A model generated the notes under the pieces. That model searched no databases and had not been told where the DNA came from. It worked only from the letters and a program-made list of their open reading frames with translations. Both the position numbers and the translations under genes were made by a program. A DNA stretch of 64,000 bases from Floccularia luteovirens (Eukaryota; Basidiomycota; Agaricomycetes; Agaricales; Squamanitaceae): NCBI GenBank assembly GCA_009739215.1, contig VSJF01000004.1, forward strand, positions 2,418,001 to 2,482,000, given 5' to 3'. Positions 1 to 12,584 of this stretch are shown piece by piece (the first letter of the stretch is position 1; each line of letters begins with the position of its first letter).

Positions 1-3000
1 TGCGTCATCACCAATTCCTATTTCTTATTTGGCGTGGAAATATACGAATTTTGGTAGCAGTCATCGAGCCTGGGCAGTCAAAAGGAGAAAGTTCCTCCAA
101 CTATTGAAATAAGTAAGTAAGAGTGCTGTAGGAGAGTATTCTTAAATCTCAATCCACCTGATTTCCGCAGGTGATGACGAAAGGTACGTAGTGTGTTAGC
201 ACACTTTCGAATACGGACTAGAAACTTGCCTTCAGCGTTGAACTCCAGCCTAAAAATCTGTATGTTCTAATGTCCCACAAGTGGTCTTGACTTTTATTTA
301 TTCTTCAGGACCAGTAGTCATCATGGAGCAGCAAATGGAACAGAGATCCGAAACCAGTCCGGATCTATCAAACAGAAGCAATCTGGTACCAAACGCCGTA
401 AAATTACTACACTCGTTTCAAGTGATGAAGATGAGGAGACCTGAGAAATCACCGCCAAAGAAGAGGGTCGCGGTTGCTTCATCAAGTACGGTGAAGGCGA
501 AACCTATGCCAAAGCCCAGAGAATCCAGTAGGGCTATCAAGCCGAAGGTATTGGATGACGACGACTTCGATGAGGAGCCATCTTCTGGAGATGTTCCATC
601 CGAGGATGACGCTTATGAGGATGGCGAGGATGTGAAACCAGCGAAGAAGCGCAAATCTCCTTCTGGGAAGACTACAAGCAAAAGATTACAGTCAAAAACT
701 AATGCTGGTGATAAGACTGCTGAAACTAAGAAAGCTCAAACAGAAGACTCAAAACCCGGGGGAAAATACAAGTTTGTGCAATCTCTTAAAGACACTTTCG
801 TCAACCGTATCATTAACATGTTATCCAGCTGGGCGGCCGCGAAAGCAGCGAAAATGTCTGGGCCAGTTGCGCACGGTTCGAAGGAAGTGCCAGAAGGTGC
901 TCATCCTAGTAGCCTTGCAGGCCTTTCATTCGTCTTTACTGGAGAGTTAAGCAGTTTCTCTCGGGATGAGGCTATTGATTTAGCCAAACGTTTTGGAGGG
1001 TGACTGCCTACTTCATTGATGCACAATACACTATCATCTGACAATCTACTTAGCCGAGTGGTTGGTCAGCCGTCTAGCAAGACGGATTTCATCATTCTTG
1101 GAGAAAATGCTGGTCCCAGTAAGATGGCCGCCATTGAGAAGCTTCAGCTCAAAACCTTGGACGAGGATGGCTTCCTCAACTTAATTGCAACCCGAAAAGG
1201 ACTGGGAGATGGTAAGATCGATCAAAAGACAAGGAAAAAGTTGGAGAAAGAACAGGAAGAAATTAAGAAGGTCGCGAAAGACATGGAAAAACGAGAAAAG
1301 AGCGAAAAATCATCATCCTCGAAATCCATCGATCCCTCAACTCAGCTGTGGACTTCTCGATACGCACCACAATCCTTGAAAGAGATCTGCGGAAATAAAG
1401 GGCAAGTAGAAAAACTCCAATTGTGGTTACATGATTGGTAAGTCAATAAAATTTCGTGTCCTATCTCATTGGTGATCATTGTGTAGGGCTACGAGCTTGA
1501 AATCAAGTTTCAAGAAACCTGGAAAGAACGGGATGAACGTATACCGGGCTGTTTTGATCACAGGTTCCCCTGGTATTGGCAAGACAACTAGTGCCCATCT
1601 TTGTGCCAAACTTGAGGGTTTTACACCAATTGAATTGAATGCCAGTGATGCTAGAAGCAAGAAGCTTGTTGAGGTAAGTAATCCCATTTCCTTTAGATCA
1701 CGATAGACAATACAACCACAGAATGGTATGAACATAAACAACACTTCATTGGATGGTTATATAAAAGGGAACAGTGTGAGTAATCGTGGATTGCAGACAT
1801 TAGCACAACGTCACTCAACCTATAATAGTCTACAAATTCTGTTGGGGTTGAAATTACAGACAAGACATGTCTTATAATGGATGAGGTTGATGGAATGTCT
1901 GCAGGTGATCGTGGTGGTGTTGGTGCATTAAACGCGATGATAAAGAAAACGAAGGTTGTCTCTCACATACCAAACTTAAAACTCATGGTCTGATGCGGAG
2001 TTTTTTTAAAGATCCCAATCATCTGTATTGCCAATGATCGTGGTGCCCAAAAACTCAAACCCCTCATGTCGACCTACTTTCAGTTTACCGTTCCATAAGT
2101 GAGGCTCTCAGAAACACAACAGTAATTTTTAGTCCTATATTGATCTCCTCCCAAGGCCTCAAGTGAATGCAATCCGGTCAAGAATTCTGTCTATCGCGTT
2201 CAAGTAAGAAGCACGTAACTCAAGAAAATAGGCTAATTTTTTGATGTGCGATATAGAGAACAATTGAAAATACCAGCAAACGTCATTGACCAGCTAATAA
2301 CCGGCGCGCAGTCAGACATTCGCCAAGTATTAAATATGATGTCAACTTGGAAGCTCTCCAACACCTCGATGAACTTTGATGAAGGGAAAAACCTGTATGG
2401 ACCTAGTTGCTTGCATCTCCAGCTAATGATGATACTCATATTCCTCTACAGTGCTAAAATGAACGAGAAGTATGCTATCTTAACACCTTTCGATATAACA
2501 TCGAAAATGTTGGGACCCTACTTGTTTTCTCCTACATCCAGAGAAACATTAGGGGACAAAATGGAGTACTACTTCCAAGACCACTCATTTGTGCCTTTAT
2601 TTATTCAGGTATAACTACTCTTACAACATCCCTTGAATTATTGACGATGTTGCTTAGGAAAACTATCTGAAGACAGAGCCTGCTAAGCTCCGGAACTTGG
2701 AAGGTCCTGACAAAATTTTGAGACAACTAGAAATTATGGACCGTGCAGCATCTTCTATTTCGGACGGGGACATGGTGGATGCTCTCATACATGGGTAAGT
2801 TAAATACTTTCTGTCAGATTTTGACTCACTGATTCCTGTCTGTTAGGCCTGAACAACACTGGAGTCTCATGCCGCTGCATGCAGTTTGCTCAACTGTTCG
2901 ACCAGCTTCATTTCAGTATGGCATGGGGGCACATTATGGTGGTGCTAATGCAATGATATTCCCTCAGTAAAACACATTTCATAATTCCAGAAACCTGGTC

Positions 3001-3732
3001 CCTGACTTGTTTCGTTACAGATGGCTTGGACAAAACTCGAAAAAAAATAAACTAATGCGGCAATTGAATGATGTTCAAGTCCGTATGCGGTTGAAAGTTT
3101 CTGCAGACAAGTTGGAAATTAGGCAATCGTACATTCCTGCTCTATTCCCATACATAGTAAATCCGTTGATGGAAGAGGGCTCTGTACGTCAACAACCTTG
3201 TCCATTGATCACATATGTTCTGCTGACGACATAACCAGAATGCGATAGGTGAAGTCATTGGACGCATGGATGAGTACTATTTGTCCAAAGAAGATTGGGA
3301 CACCATTGTCGAGCTTGGTGTTGGAGATAAGAAGGATGAGTTCGTCAACAAGAAAATATCAGGCGCGACCAAATCAGCCCTGACGAGAAAGTAAGACATT
3401 TATAACCCTATGGGAAGGCAAGACACTTAATGAACACCAGATACAATGCATCTGAACATCCTATACCGTTCCATAAAGCGCAAGATTTGGGCAAGTTATC
3501 GAAGAAACTTGCCGGCGGTCCTGCGCCTGATCTTGAGGAAGCATTTGTAAAAATTTCAGTCTTGTTATACATTATCAAGGCGCACTCAACCCTATGTCCT
3601 CTGCAGATCGATGATATCACGGAAGACGTTTCAGAAGATGAGAGCAAGAAAAAAGATTCTGATGATATTAGTGGCGATAAGCTCATTCAAGTTTCAAAAA
3701 AGAAAAAAACTGCTGGTAAGGCAAAGAAATGA
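1..3732 (+). CDS. RFC1: Replication factor C large subunit RFC1 (5' end incomplete or unresolved)
   Basis: Large subunit of the RFC clamp loader, which opens and loads PCNA at primer-template junctions in the nucleus. Spliced exons give, in order, an acidic/lysine-rich N-terminal region; a BRCT domain encoded around 880-1140 (ending with [17 protein letters not shown]); the AAA+ module with Walker [12 protein letters not shown] (about 1565-1595) and Walker [16 protein letters not shown] (about 1875-1920); sensor region [12 protein letters not shown] (about 2028-2060); the RFC collar region (from about 2160); and a basic tail ending KKTAGKAKK. At least ten introns are visible, for example 772-829, which restores [11 protein letters not shown]. 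The first readable exon piece begins after an acceptor near 54 and no convincing start ATG is seen, so the gene probably begins upstream of the window. A one-base frame break near 438-442 separates the SSDEDEE and PEKSPPKKR stretches; a 48-nt intron could also explain it. Identification is secure; exact exon ends are inferred. Confidence 0.93.
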
Positions 3733-4510
3733 ATGTGAAGAGAGGTATATTTTTTGTATAATTTGAGGTGTGTTTCCTTGCCAAAACTTTGCAATCTACG
3801 ACTCAAAGAATCTGCTCACTTTTATTGGAAGGACACTACCAAGTTTCTATCTATCTATCGAGGAGTATCCTATGGTGGCAGCTACCCAGAACAAACGTTT
3901 TTCGCTCCGACGTATCATTACACTACCTACATTAGTACAATCGATAGGGCACAAATTCAGCCAGCCCGTGAAATATTGAAAGCAAAAGTTAAACATGCTC
4001 TCTATGGCCTATATATGGCATATTCTGTACTGTCTGATATCTTTTATCTGGTTACAGCCATATCATAAAAATGGTTCATAACCTTTTTCATTTCGTTTCT
4101 GTGCGTTTATCGCCTTTGCACCATGGGGTCCTTCACTTTGCAAAATAAAAATAAAACTACGAAAGTTGGTGATGGAGTTGTTTCCGTCAACGATCAATTA
4201 CTATATCTTGAAGAACGAGGATAGTGATTGTCTGTCAACGAACACCCTTGTCAATTTAAGTTCTCGGGATTGTAATATTTTATGGCATAGCGGTACACGA
4301 ATGACAATGACATCTCGAAGGATCAGAGATCCCAAATCCGCTGGGTATTGAGTATGGCGTTGAAAAAACACCCGAGGGCAAAAACGCCAATGTGCATATG
4401 ATATAGATATAGACTTAACGAGAGAGGTAGAGGTAATGATTCTATACAATTGGTGATTTTGTACAATTTGCAAGCAGTGATTTAACAACTACTAGTAAAA
4501 CAATTACTTC
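3733..4510. other. Intergenic region between convergent RFC1 and urate oxidase
   Basis: AT-rich sequence between two convergent 3' ends. It presumably holds both 3' UTRs and polyadenylation regions. Open frames here lack splice-consistent extension and resemble no family I know. I see no RNA gene or repeat. Confidence 0.5.
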
Positions 4511-5977
4511 TCATGATTTCACTCGCGAGATCGTGGCAGCGATCGACCCGCTGGAAAAAGTATCAGTTTCGGACAAATTTGACACAGCTTGGTTACCACT
4601 GACCTTGGAGCAGATACAGGCACAAAGACCTCCGCTTGAGACCTAGAAAGGTAGATTTGGCAGTTAGTCCCGATTTTCTTATTATATAGCTGGCTAAAAG
4701 TAGTTGGCAGAAAAAAGGTACTCAACGGAGTGACGTTATCAATCCCGAGATACTTCATATCAACGGGTATATAATGCTTATTGGGGAGAGTATACGAGAC
4801 TTGTTGTACGTCACTGTTTTCAGAAATTACCCGTTGGGCCATTTTGTGGAGGGTTGCCTGGTAATTTTAATTAGTCTGTTTTTTGAACGTCTTGTGAATA
4901 GCTGCTATAGAGTTACCTGCACACTTGCACTTTCGTCGAGCGCAAAAACCTCCAAGGTGGCCTTTCTTGCTCTCTCTGACACGTTTGTGTCCCAAACGCT
5001 GCCATGATACCCAGCGTCACCCTCTTTCAGAGGCACGATAAACTCGAGCTTTTTGTCATCTTTTGGCACTGGTAAAATGATTGGAGAGAAGTTATAGACA
5101 AGATCAATGGATGTTGAGAAAATGCGGTCATCTACAGGGACAAGTGTCGTGTATTCATCCTTGATAAAATTTGTAAATGAGGATCCAGATGATTTAAGGA
5201 CTATATCAAGAATGTATCGGGATAAACAATATCAGTTAGTGGAGGGGAAACGTACCCAGTAGCCCCGAAATACCGGCAGATGCTTTACCAACAAGTCTTT
5301 CTGGACCTGCAGTTGCATCTACCTATGTCACAGACTAAGATTTAGTAGTTGTCGAATACAGGAGATTTCCACTTACCTCAACGTTAACAACTTTCTTGTA
5401 GTCTCCATCCCTGAAGAAAGAATGTGGATGTTCACGTTGTTGTCCCTCTGCACCTACAGCGATGCGCGCCCAGCGTAATTGTTCTACAGTAATGAAAGCC
5501 TTTCGTATATGCGCGTATTTTGATACAAAAAATGTGCCAAGGTGGAGAGCGAAGATTTCTGGGGAAAGAATGTGTGGAGAGACTTTTGCAAGATCTGGAT
5601 CCATATTAGGTTAGTCGGATGCAGCCAGCATTCTAAGCACATCTAAATCGTACAATATGTTATGTTCTTGACTTCGAATAGTTTTGGAAGTCAGCTATGA
5701 CATGAAGGATAAGGGAGATGAGGAGATAAGCGCACTTGAATCGGTAGCAACGATAACAGAGTTATCAGCATGTGTGTAGCTATTATCAAGGGCGGTGTTA
5801 GATTTAGGGGAACTGTTAATCAATAATGATCTTTCTATGCGCGCACCTTGGGGCAATTTCACCTTCCAGGAGCGCAGTAACATTGTACTCAACGACATTG
5901 TGCCAATTACCCTCACGTACCATGCGGAAGACACGTATATCTGCTTTCCCATAACGTGCGGCGGTTAGCTCTGACAT
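4511..5977 (-). CDS. Urate oxidase (uricase)
   Basis: Oxidises urate to 5-hydroxyisourate with O2 in purine breakdown, normally in peroxisomes. The start MSELTAARYGKADIRVFRMV is at 5977. Splicing restores LLEGEIAPSYTHADNSVIVATDS, including the conserved T-x-A-D-N-S-V-I-V-A-T-D-S block. Next come the segment FALHLGTFFVSKYAHI with HPHSFFRDGD, the block FTNFIKDEYTTLVPVDDRI, and the C-terminal LPNKHYIPVDM and AEVFVPVSAPSG motifs. About six short introns are present. The last intron (about 4552-4607) must be removed to reach the final exon, which ends ATISRVKS. Length (about 300 residues) fits the family. The odd feature is the C-terminus: most fungal uricases end in a PTS1 tripeptide such as SKL, and this one ends VKS. 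The gene is convergent with RFC1. Confidence 0.93.
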
Positions 5978-7251
5978 GGTTGGAAATTAAGAGGGAAAAT
6001 CCGGGTGGTTAGAAATGTTGGTGTGTTTTGGCAGTGTCCAGACCGGACTCGGGTTTAGTTATCATCCCAGATATCGTTATCAGATAGGGTAAATATGTTT
6101 AAAGCAAACTGTGGCAATGTGCCCAGATTCTTACATGCTGGCAATAGTGGTGGTGGCAAGTCCGTGGAAACGAGCGGCAAATATTCGGACCCCCATAAGC
6201 TTCCTCAGATGACGATCAACCACTATTTTCACTAAGTGACAGTCATTGTTTTGAACAACCAATTTTCTGTAACTTGTCCGGACCTAGCCTCAACTACTTT
6301 GGAATTCGCACTCATGCATGAGCCACACATCCCGGAGCACAGATGCGAAATACGGACTTTCACAGTAGCCCTGCAATGCCCATATTGATAGCATTTCGGC
6401 CGACAACTCTAAAGTACTCAGCCCAGTTAGAGCTGGTGCTAAATGTCTTAGACCCAAGATAGCTGAGCTATTCACATTTCCAAACTGGAGGCATCGTGTC
6501 CACCGGGGTTAGTGCTCGACGTTCGACGGCCACTGCTGAGCTTATTCGGATTGCTTGTCTACACATGACTGAGCACCATCATCCAGAGCGGAGCTCATTG
6601 TAATGGTAAGGAATGTTTACGTTCTAATCCAAGTTCTTTAATATGTACTAATCTCTATACTCAACCTAGGCGTGCACATACTTGGAAATCTTTGTATTTT
6701 GTTCGTCAAGCTATGTGTAAGGCAGTGCAGAAATTGGCAATGCTCTGATGATGGACGCCACCCAGGAGATGTCCATCACTGGAATTCGATATAATTGACC
6801 AAATAAGGCCGCTCAAAAACTCCATGTTTGGGTCCTTCATCAAAGATGTTCGTTAGTCATTATATTTCTGCGCAGTAGCCGGATTTTCATTATGTGTTTG
6901 ACTGTTTACTCTTTCTCAGATCCTGAACATTTTTCATTGTGGATTCCCGGAAAAAAGAAGCAGAGGTGATGATGGATAACTACAGCAACTTTCCAGTTGT
7001 GCACGTTTTCTCGATCAGGCGATATTCCAAACAGGTACGAGTCCAAGCGCTGTTTCACCAAGAGGACATCAGAGAGATCTAGATTAGCGGAGCAAGGCGG
7101 TTATAGTACTTTGTAACTTGATCGCTGGAGTGATGCCACTTTCGCGTTTTGGTCGTAATGAATTGGCCGGATGTACTAAAGGATCCTAGCTCTAACGTTC
7201 ATTAGTCTTTGATTCCTGCCCCATCTTTGACTGGGTGTAGTGCCATTGTTG
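5978..7251. other. Gene-free interval upstream of urate oxidase and the first DUF6534 gene
   Basis: About 1.27 kb between divergent starts, presumably holding the promoters of both neighbours. Short open frames (for example 6290-6475 on the minus strand) have no splice-consistent continuation and no recognisable motif. I see no RNA gene or repeat. Confidence 0.45.
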
Positions 7252-8964
7252 ATGATGAGCACAGAAACAAACCTGCCCCCCATTCCCAAGAACATTGCAC
7301 TATTGTAAGCCTATCACATTCCAGAGACCTCTTAAGTTCTCATATTCACGATCATACAGCACCGGGCCACCTGTATGTCGTGGATGATTCAAGCTGTTGT
7401 ATATTTTTGAACTTGACTTATTTTTATTACTTAGCTCGTTGGCATCAATCTGAATTGGTTCTTCTATGGAATTCTGGTTGTACAGTACTGTGAGCATCAA
7501 CATACCTATTATCAATGTCACCTACTGAATTCAGATGAACCTATAGTTTTCTACAACTTTCGTTTCAAGACTGATAGGAGGTGGATCCGATATACAAGTT
7601 CGTGTCTAAACTTCATGGAAATGTCCAGAACTGATCAAAGCGCAAACGTAATAGTCCATGTACTGTTCTTGTTAGAAACTGTCCAAACAATGCTTGCTAT
7701 GGCTGATGCGTTCCATTGGTTTGGTTACGGATTTGGCAACATGAATATGTTGGGGGAATACTTTCTTTCGACATTTGATTCCCCAATGATGTGTGCTGTT
7801 ATCGCACTTATTGCGCAGACCGTTTATTGCTGGCGTATATGGTGTCCTCAGTAGATGGAAATGGTGTTGTGTTGCTATTGAAGTGGTAATTTGAATCAAT
7901 ATGGTGGTTTATTTGACCTGAGTCGTTCTTTCTCAGTGTGCCCTAGCCCAAGCAGCTTCGGGAATAGGACTTGGAATAATGGTGGGATAAACTCATTTAA
8001 CAAACATCAAATTGTTACTGATCAATTCCTGATCAATTCACCATCAGAATCAAAAGGCACAAAATATCACGAAATTACAGCCTCAAACTATCCGATTTGC
8101 ATATGTATGGTTTTATCTACGTGTTGATCATCCCACCGACTTCTGATATACAGCTTAATAACAGGTCTGGTTGATAGGAAGTGCACTCACCGATATTATG
8201 ATTGCGACCGCAATGTCGTATTTGGTATGTTTTCGCAAAGTTGCAAGACCGCAAATCCATTTCTCAAAACCACTTACAGCTTCTAATGACAAATAATCCA
8301 GTATACCGTATGAAAAATAGTGTAGCAGTTCGTATTGCAACACTAACAGTAGAAACAAACGGGATAACGGGTGTGAACTTATTTAATTTTTGCTCCTGCT
8401 ATTCCTGACCGCAACTATCAAACTACTTAAGCTGCAGGCGTCTGTTGTTCTTCTTCTGCTAGGGCTGGTCCCATCAGTTGCCGCTCCAGTAAGTAAAATT
8501 TTCATTGACGTTTGTTTTTGCTAACAGGGTAAACCACAATCAGAAAACGAGTCTATTTATTTGCCCGTAAGTCATCCTTTTTGTGGCCCTTCTATTCTAT
8601 TTGATTAGCTTGGAATAGTGGTTATATTATTGGAAAATTGTGAGTATTAATCCTTCTTTCAACCTGTCGTATCTGATATGAGAAAATTGGATGAACCAAA
8701 AGGTATAGCAATTCATTCATGGCTATGCTAAACAACCGCGCCTTCTTCACTGGCGGAAATGATTTCCTCCCCAACACTTTCGAGATTCCAAATTGGCCAA
8801 ACCAAGTTCATAGGAGCTCGGAGTCTACTGGACGAGATGGTACGAGACATAATGATGTATCTGATAATGCTAGCATGTACGACGAGGGTGTTATGAATAT
8901 ACGTGGGAAGCAAGGTGTCCCTTCTGTACGTAGTAAAGTATTTTTCCCGAGTTCTACCCACTGA
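7252..8964 (+). CDS. DUF6534 multi-pass membrane protein, tandem copy A
   Basis: The spliced protein starts MMSTETNLPPIPKNIAL, then LFTGPPV, then the membrane block LVGINLNWFFYGILVVQYY. The long central exon reads VLFLLETVQTMLAMADAFHW, then FGYGFGNMNMLGEYFLSTFD and SPMMCAVIALIAQ. Later exons give VWLIGSALTDIMIATAMSYL, TLTVETNGIT and ASVVLLLLGLVPSVAAP, ending with SNSFMAMLNNR and a hydrophilic tail. The pattern of about seven hydrophobic segments with the C-terminal SNS-F/L-x-x-LN-x-R motif is that of the basidiomycete DUF6534 family, whose function is unknown. Two in-frame ATGs (7252 and 7255) could both serve. At least six short introns are present. The paralogue at 10319 has the same exon layout, which points to tandem duplication. 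Confidence 0.82.
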
Positions 8965-10318
8965 ACCTGTTGTTAGGTTTGATTGTGTGATATACCATAA
9001 ATTATTTGATTGAAAGTAGAACATTGAACCTGCTCTGTTTGATGCATGGTATCATCTTGGATATCCGCCCCCACTGTCATTCGTTACTTCCGTGCCCTGG
9101 ATGAGATATTTGGTCATATTGAATCGATACGGAATAATGGCTGTTGTTGCAGTCAATTGACACGAGGACAAACCATTATGTGAATAATAAAAGGTCCAGA
9201 TAGCAGAGCAGTGGTTTCCACGCAGCCCAAGTGAATACTACTAGATATCATGATTTGACCCGAGACTATGGCTATTCACAGTCAAGGAATGATTACTGAT
9301 CCCCAACCCAGTGTTAGTCACTACCGAGAAAAAATCACAAAAAGTAACTTCGAAATTACTTGATATCCGCAAAACTGGGTTGAGCCTATGAGCACTCTCC
9401 ACATATGGTATATTCATATTTACAGCATTGTTGGTAACAAGGTTGTGGAACTGAATACAACATTTGGTCAGTGAGTTTGATCTCACTAGCTGCTGTGCAT
9501 CTGCTACAATGGACTTGCACCTATTAGAAGAGTGGAGTTGTAAACGAAGTGTCATAGTTACTATAGGGGACCAAAAAACATGCAAACTTCCGAACTCAGA
9601 AAAATGATTCAAAAATCCTACGAAATTCTATCAAAAATCAGCCAAAAAAGGCTGCGTGAAACGCCCATGTATGCTCAGCTGACCAGAGGAAATCTTTGAT
9701 ATGATCAGAATCTGATAAATTTGTTTTATTAGTGACATTGTCAGATTTGATTATCAGTTTTATTGGTTCAATATACAATGAACCTTTGCTTGACTATTGT
9801 CTATCCATTGCCTTTAGCGCAGCTATCACGCACTATGACAATTATAGCTATAGCTTATTTTTGCGCATCGATGGCCTTGAAATTAGGCTGCCTCAAATGG
9901 TTGACAGCTCCATCCGTTGATACCGAACAACGTCGCGATTGCCAAGTTTTAAACTCCTAATTCACGGGTTTTGATTGAACATCCCACAGTTATCTGGGTC
10001 ATCCCCAGTCTGTATCCTTACATGGACTGTCGTGCCCACAGGTGCAATATGGTAACGTTAACACTGTACACGATCAGATCAAAAAACATTGTAATATGAT
10101 TCAAGGATGATCGATGAACTTCACATCAAAGTTGTCGCCTATGCTAGTGGGAGTAGAACTCGTATCAGCTGCACTAATTATGAGTTTGCAGAGATAGCAG
10201 GATTTATTTAAAGCGCTATCGATCTATCTGCTGTTGAAGCGTGTGGCTTCTGTAAACGGCACTATTACTACATGCCAACTAACTTCTGTTAACACCTCAG
10301 GCAGTCAGATTCGGCACT
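8965..10318. other. Spacer between the two DUF6534 paralogues
   Basis: About 1.35 kb, AT-rich. A minus-strand frame at 9241-9612 (about 123 codons) and overlapping plus-strand frames at 9732-9960 show no recognisable domain and no matching splice partners. The region probably holds the 3' UTR of copy A and the promoter of copy B. Confidence 0.4.
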
Positions 10319-11789
10319 ATGTCATCCAACACCCAACTACCCCCAATACCTGATAATATTGTATTGTTGTAAGTTCACACCCATCTTGTTGGTTTTTACA
10401 TTCATTTTATCCCTTGTAGCACAGGACCTGCTGTAATTATTTTACCTGCTGTTTCTGCCTACTGTCACTCATGATTTCCAAAGCTCATTGGTATCAATCT
10501 CAATTGGTTCTTTTTCGGGATCTTGCTTGTCCAATACTGTATGTATCAATAGACCGGTAACAAGCTCATTATCCCTCACGCAGATTAATCAAACCTCTCC
10601 ATAGACTTTTACTGCACGAGCTTTTCCAATGATAAGAAATGGATTGCTGCTCTAGGTAAGACGGGGCGTATATTTACCATATGCAATGCTCACAATATGT
10701 TTTAGTCCACATCATATTCATCATAGAATCAGCCCAAACAGCAATGACCACTGTTGACGGATTTCACTGGTTTGCTGTCGGTTTCGGAAATGTAAACCTA
10801 CTCAGCGAGTATTACCTTTCGACATTCAACTCCCCGATGATGAGCGCGGTAGTTGGTTGCATTGCACAGTCATTCTTCAATTATAGAATTTTGTGTTTAG
10901 GCCAATGGAGAGTATTTTGTGTTATCCTAGAAGTGGTCAGCTCGGTTCTTTTGTTCCGTTGTATTACTTAGTTCAAATCACTTCCTTCTTCAGCTCATTG
11001 TAGCTGCGACTGTTGGAGGATTGGGCTCAGGAATCATGGTACTTCCTACCCCTCTTTCTCCTAACCGTGCTGACTTTCGTTCCCTGAAGAACCAAAAGGC
11101 ACAAACTATAACCACGTTTTTCCCAGAAACCGTTCGCTTCGCATATGTACGATAACTTGGAAATGAAAAATGCCCATGCTAACTCGCCTTATAGTTGTGG
11201 TTGACCATATGTGCTGCGATTGATTTGACAATTGCCTCCTCGATGACATACCTAGTAAATTCTTCTTGATAAAGTTATACATTTTAATTTTTGCTAACGA
11301 AACAACTTTTAGCTACTGAGATCTCAAAAAGAGATGACTCGCTCCACGAAAAGCATCACTACACGAATATTGACACTAACAATCGAAACAAATTCTATGA
11401 CGGGTATATTCACTTCATAATGTATATACCCTTTTCTCACCGAAATACTACCCCTAGCTGCAGCATCTGCTATCATGCTCTGTCTTGGCACCATACCTTC
11501 CATTGCTCCTCCTGTAAGTTAAATTCACTTATATGTCGCACCTTTCCACTCTAATTCACGTTCTGAATAGAAAACGAGCATTTTCCTTTGCCGTAAGTAC
11601 AAGGAATAAAATTATACATGCGGTCTCTCCAATAAATGTGTAGTGGCTACATTCTAGGCAAACTGTAAATTTGAAATGTTTCTGGTTTCACACGCGGAAA
11701 ATAATTGACGGAATTTTTACAGTTACAGCAACTCATTTATGGCACTTCTGAACAATCGAGCGATTGTAAACAACTTCCTGGGTAGTTAA
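10319..11789 (+). CDS. DUF6534 multi-pass membrane protein, tandem copy B
   Basis: Paralogue of copy A with the same exon order. The start is MSSNTQLPPIPDNIVL at 10319, followed by LFTGPAVII and the block LIGINLNWFFFGILLVQYC. The main exon carries VHIIFIIESAQTAMTTVDGF, then HWFAVGFGNVNLLSEYYLST and FNSPMMSAVVGCIAQSF. Later exons give LRSQKEMTRSTKSITTRI and TLTIETNSMTA, and then YSNSFMALLNNRAIVNNFLG before a stop at 11787-11789. The tail is much shorter than in copy A. More open-looking sequence follows the stop (about 11820-11930, rich in Gln, Ser and Thr codons), so the tail may have been lost by a nonsense change, or an extra intron was missed. Function unknown; an integral membrane location is inferred. 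Confidence 0.8.
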
Positions 11790-12584
11790 TGTCGAACACA
11801 AATCCTACATTTAGCCTGCAGATTAGGCAACAAACACAAACAGAGTCAACTTCCCCAGACTCTCACCACAATAAAAGGGAATCCGTCCAGCTAGGCTGGC
11901 CAAGATCTCTCTGAGCAAGAGAGCGAGTTCACTAACAATACTACTGTGAGTGTTCTTTTTTGATTCATGGAATATGAAATAATAATAAGGCCTCTCGTAG
12001 GTTTAAAAACGCTTTATGCGTGTTTTTTGAGGGATATGTATGTATATTCATGACTAGTCTGAATGATACGAGTTGTAGCTTTATCCGATAAGATATATTG
12101 ATCATTAAGCTTGCTTACTGATGTTTGTATTTATGGGTGTTGAAAGCTAGTTCGACTTCTTCTGAAGTGACTCCAGACTTTCACCTCCTTCCTTGTACTA
12201 TCTAAATGGTGATTTCTGGCTGCAAAATGAAAATAGAATCAAATATAAATGACAGCTATACACAAAGATCAAACCAAGGCCGATACAGACCTCCAACTCT
12301 ACGGTGCCTAGAATTTACAAAGTAGGATTATTCAGTCAGTATGGTATACCAGGCTAACCCGTTTTTGAACTATGAGAACCTCGTTACCAAACTAAGGAAC
12401 TGCTCTAGAAGCACAGCTTAAGCACGCCATCATACGTCGGACGGCACGGCCATTGATTTCTATCACAAAGAAGCAATGAGTTCCTTGATGTCATCAACAC
12501 ATTGACAGCTGCAGGATTCCCTGGTTTATAATGCTGTTCTCCTCGATTGAACAGAACACCCTTACCGCGATTTGAGCACTTGCA
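11790..12584. other. Intergenic region between DUF6534 copy B and the P450
   Basis: About 0.8 kb. It may contain the remnant of a longer DUF6534 tail near 11820-11930, then AT-rich sequence and the P450 promoter. No other feature is seen. Confidence 0.4.
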
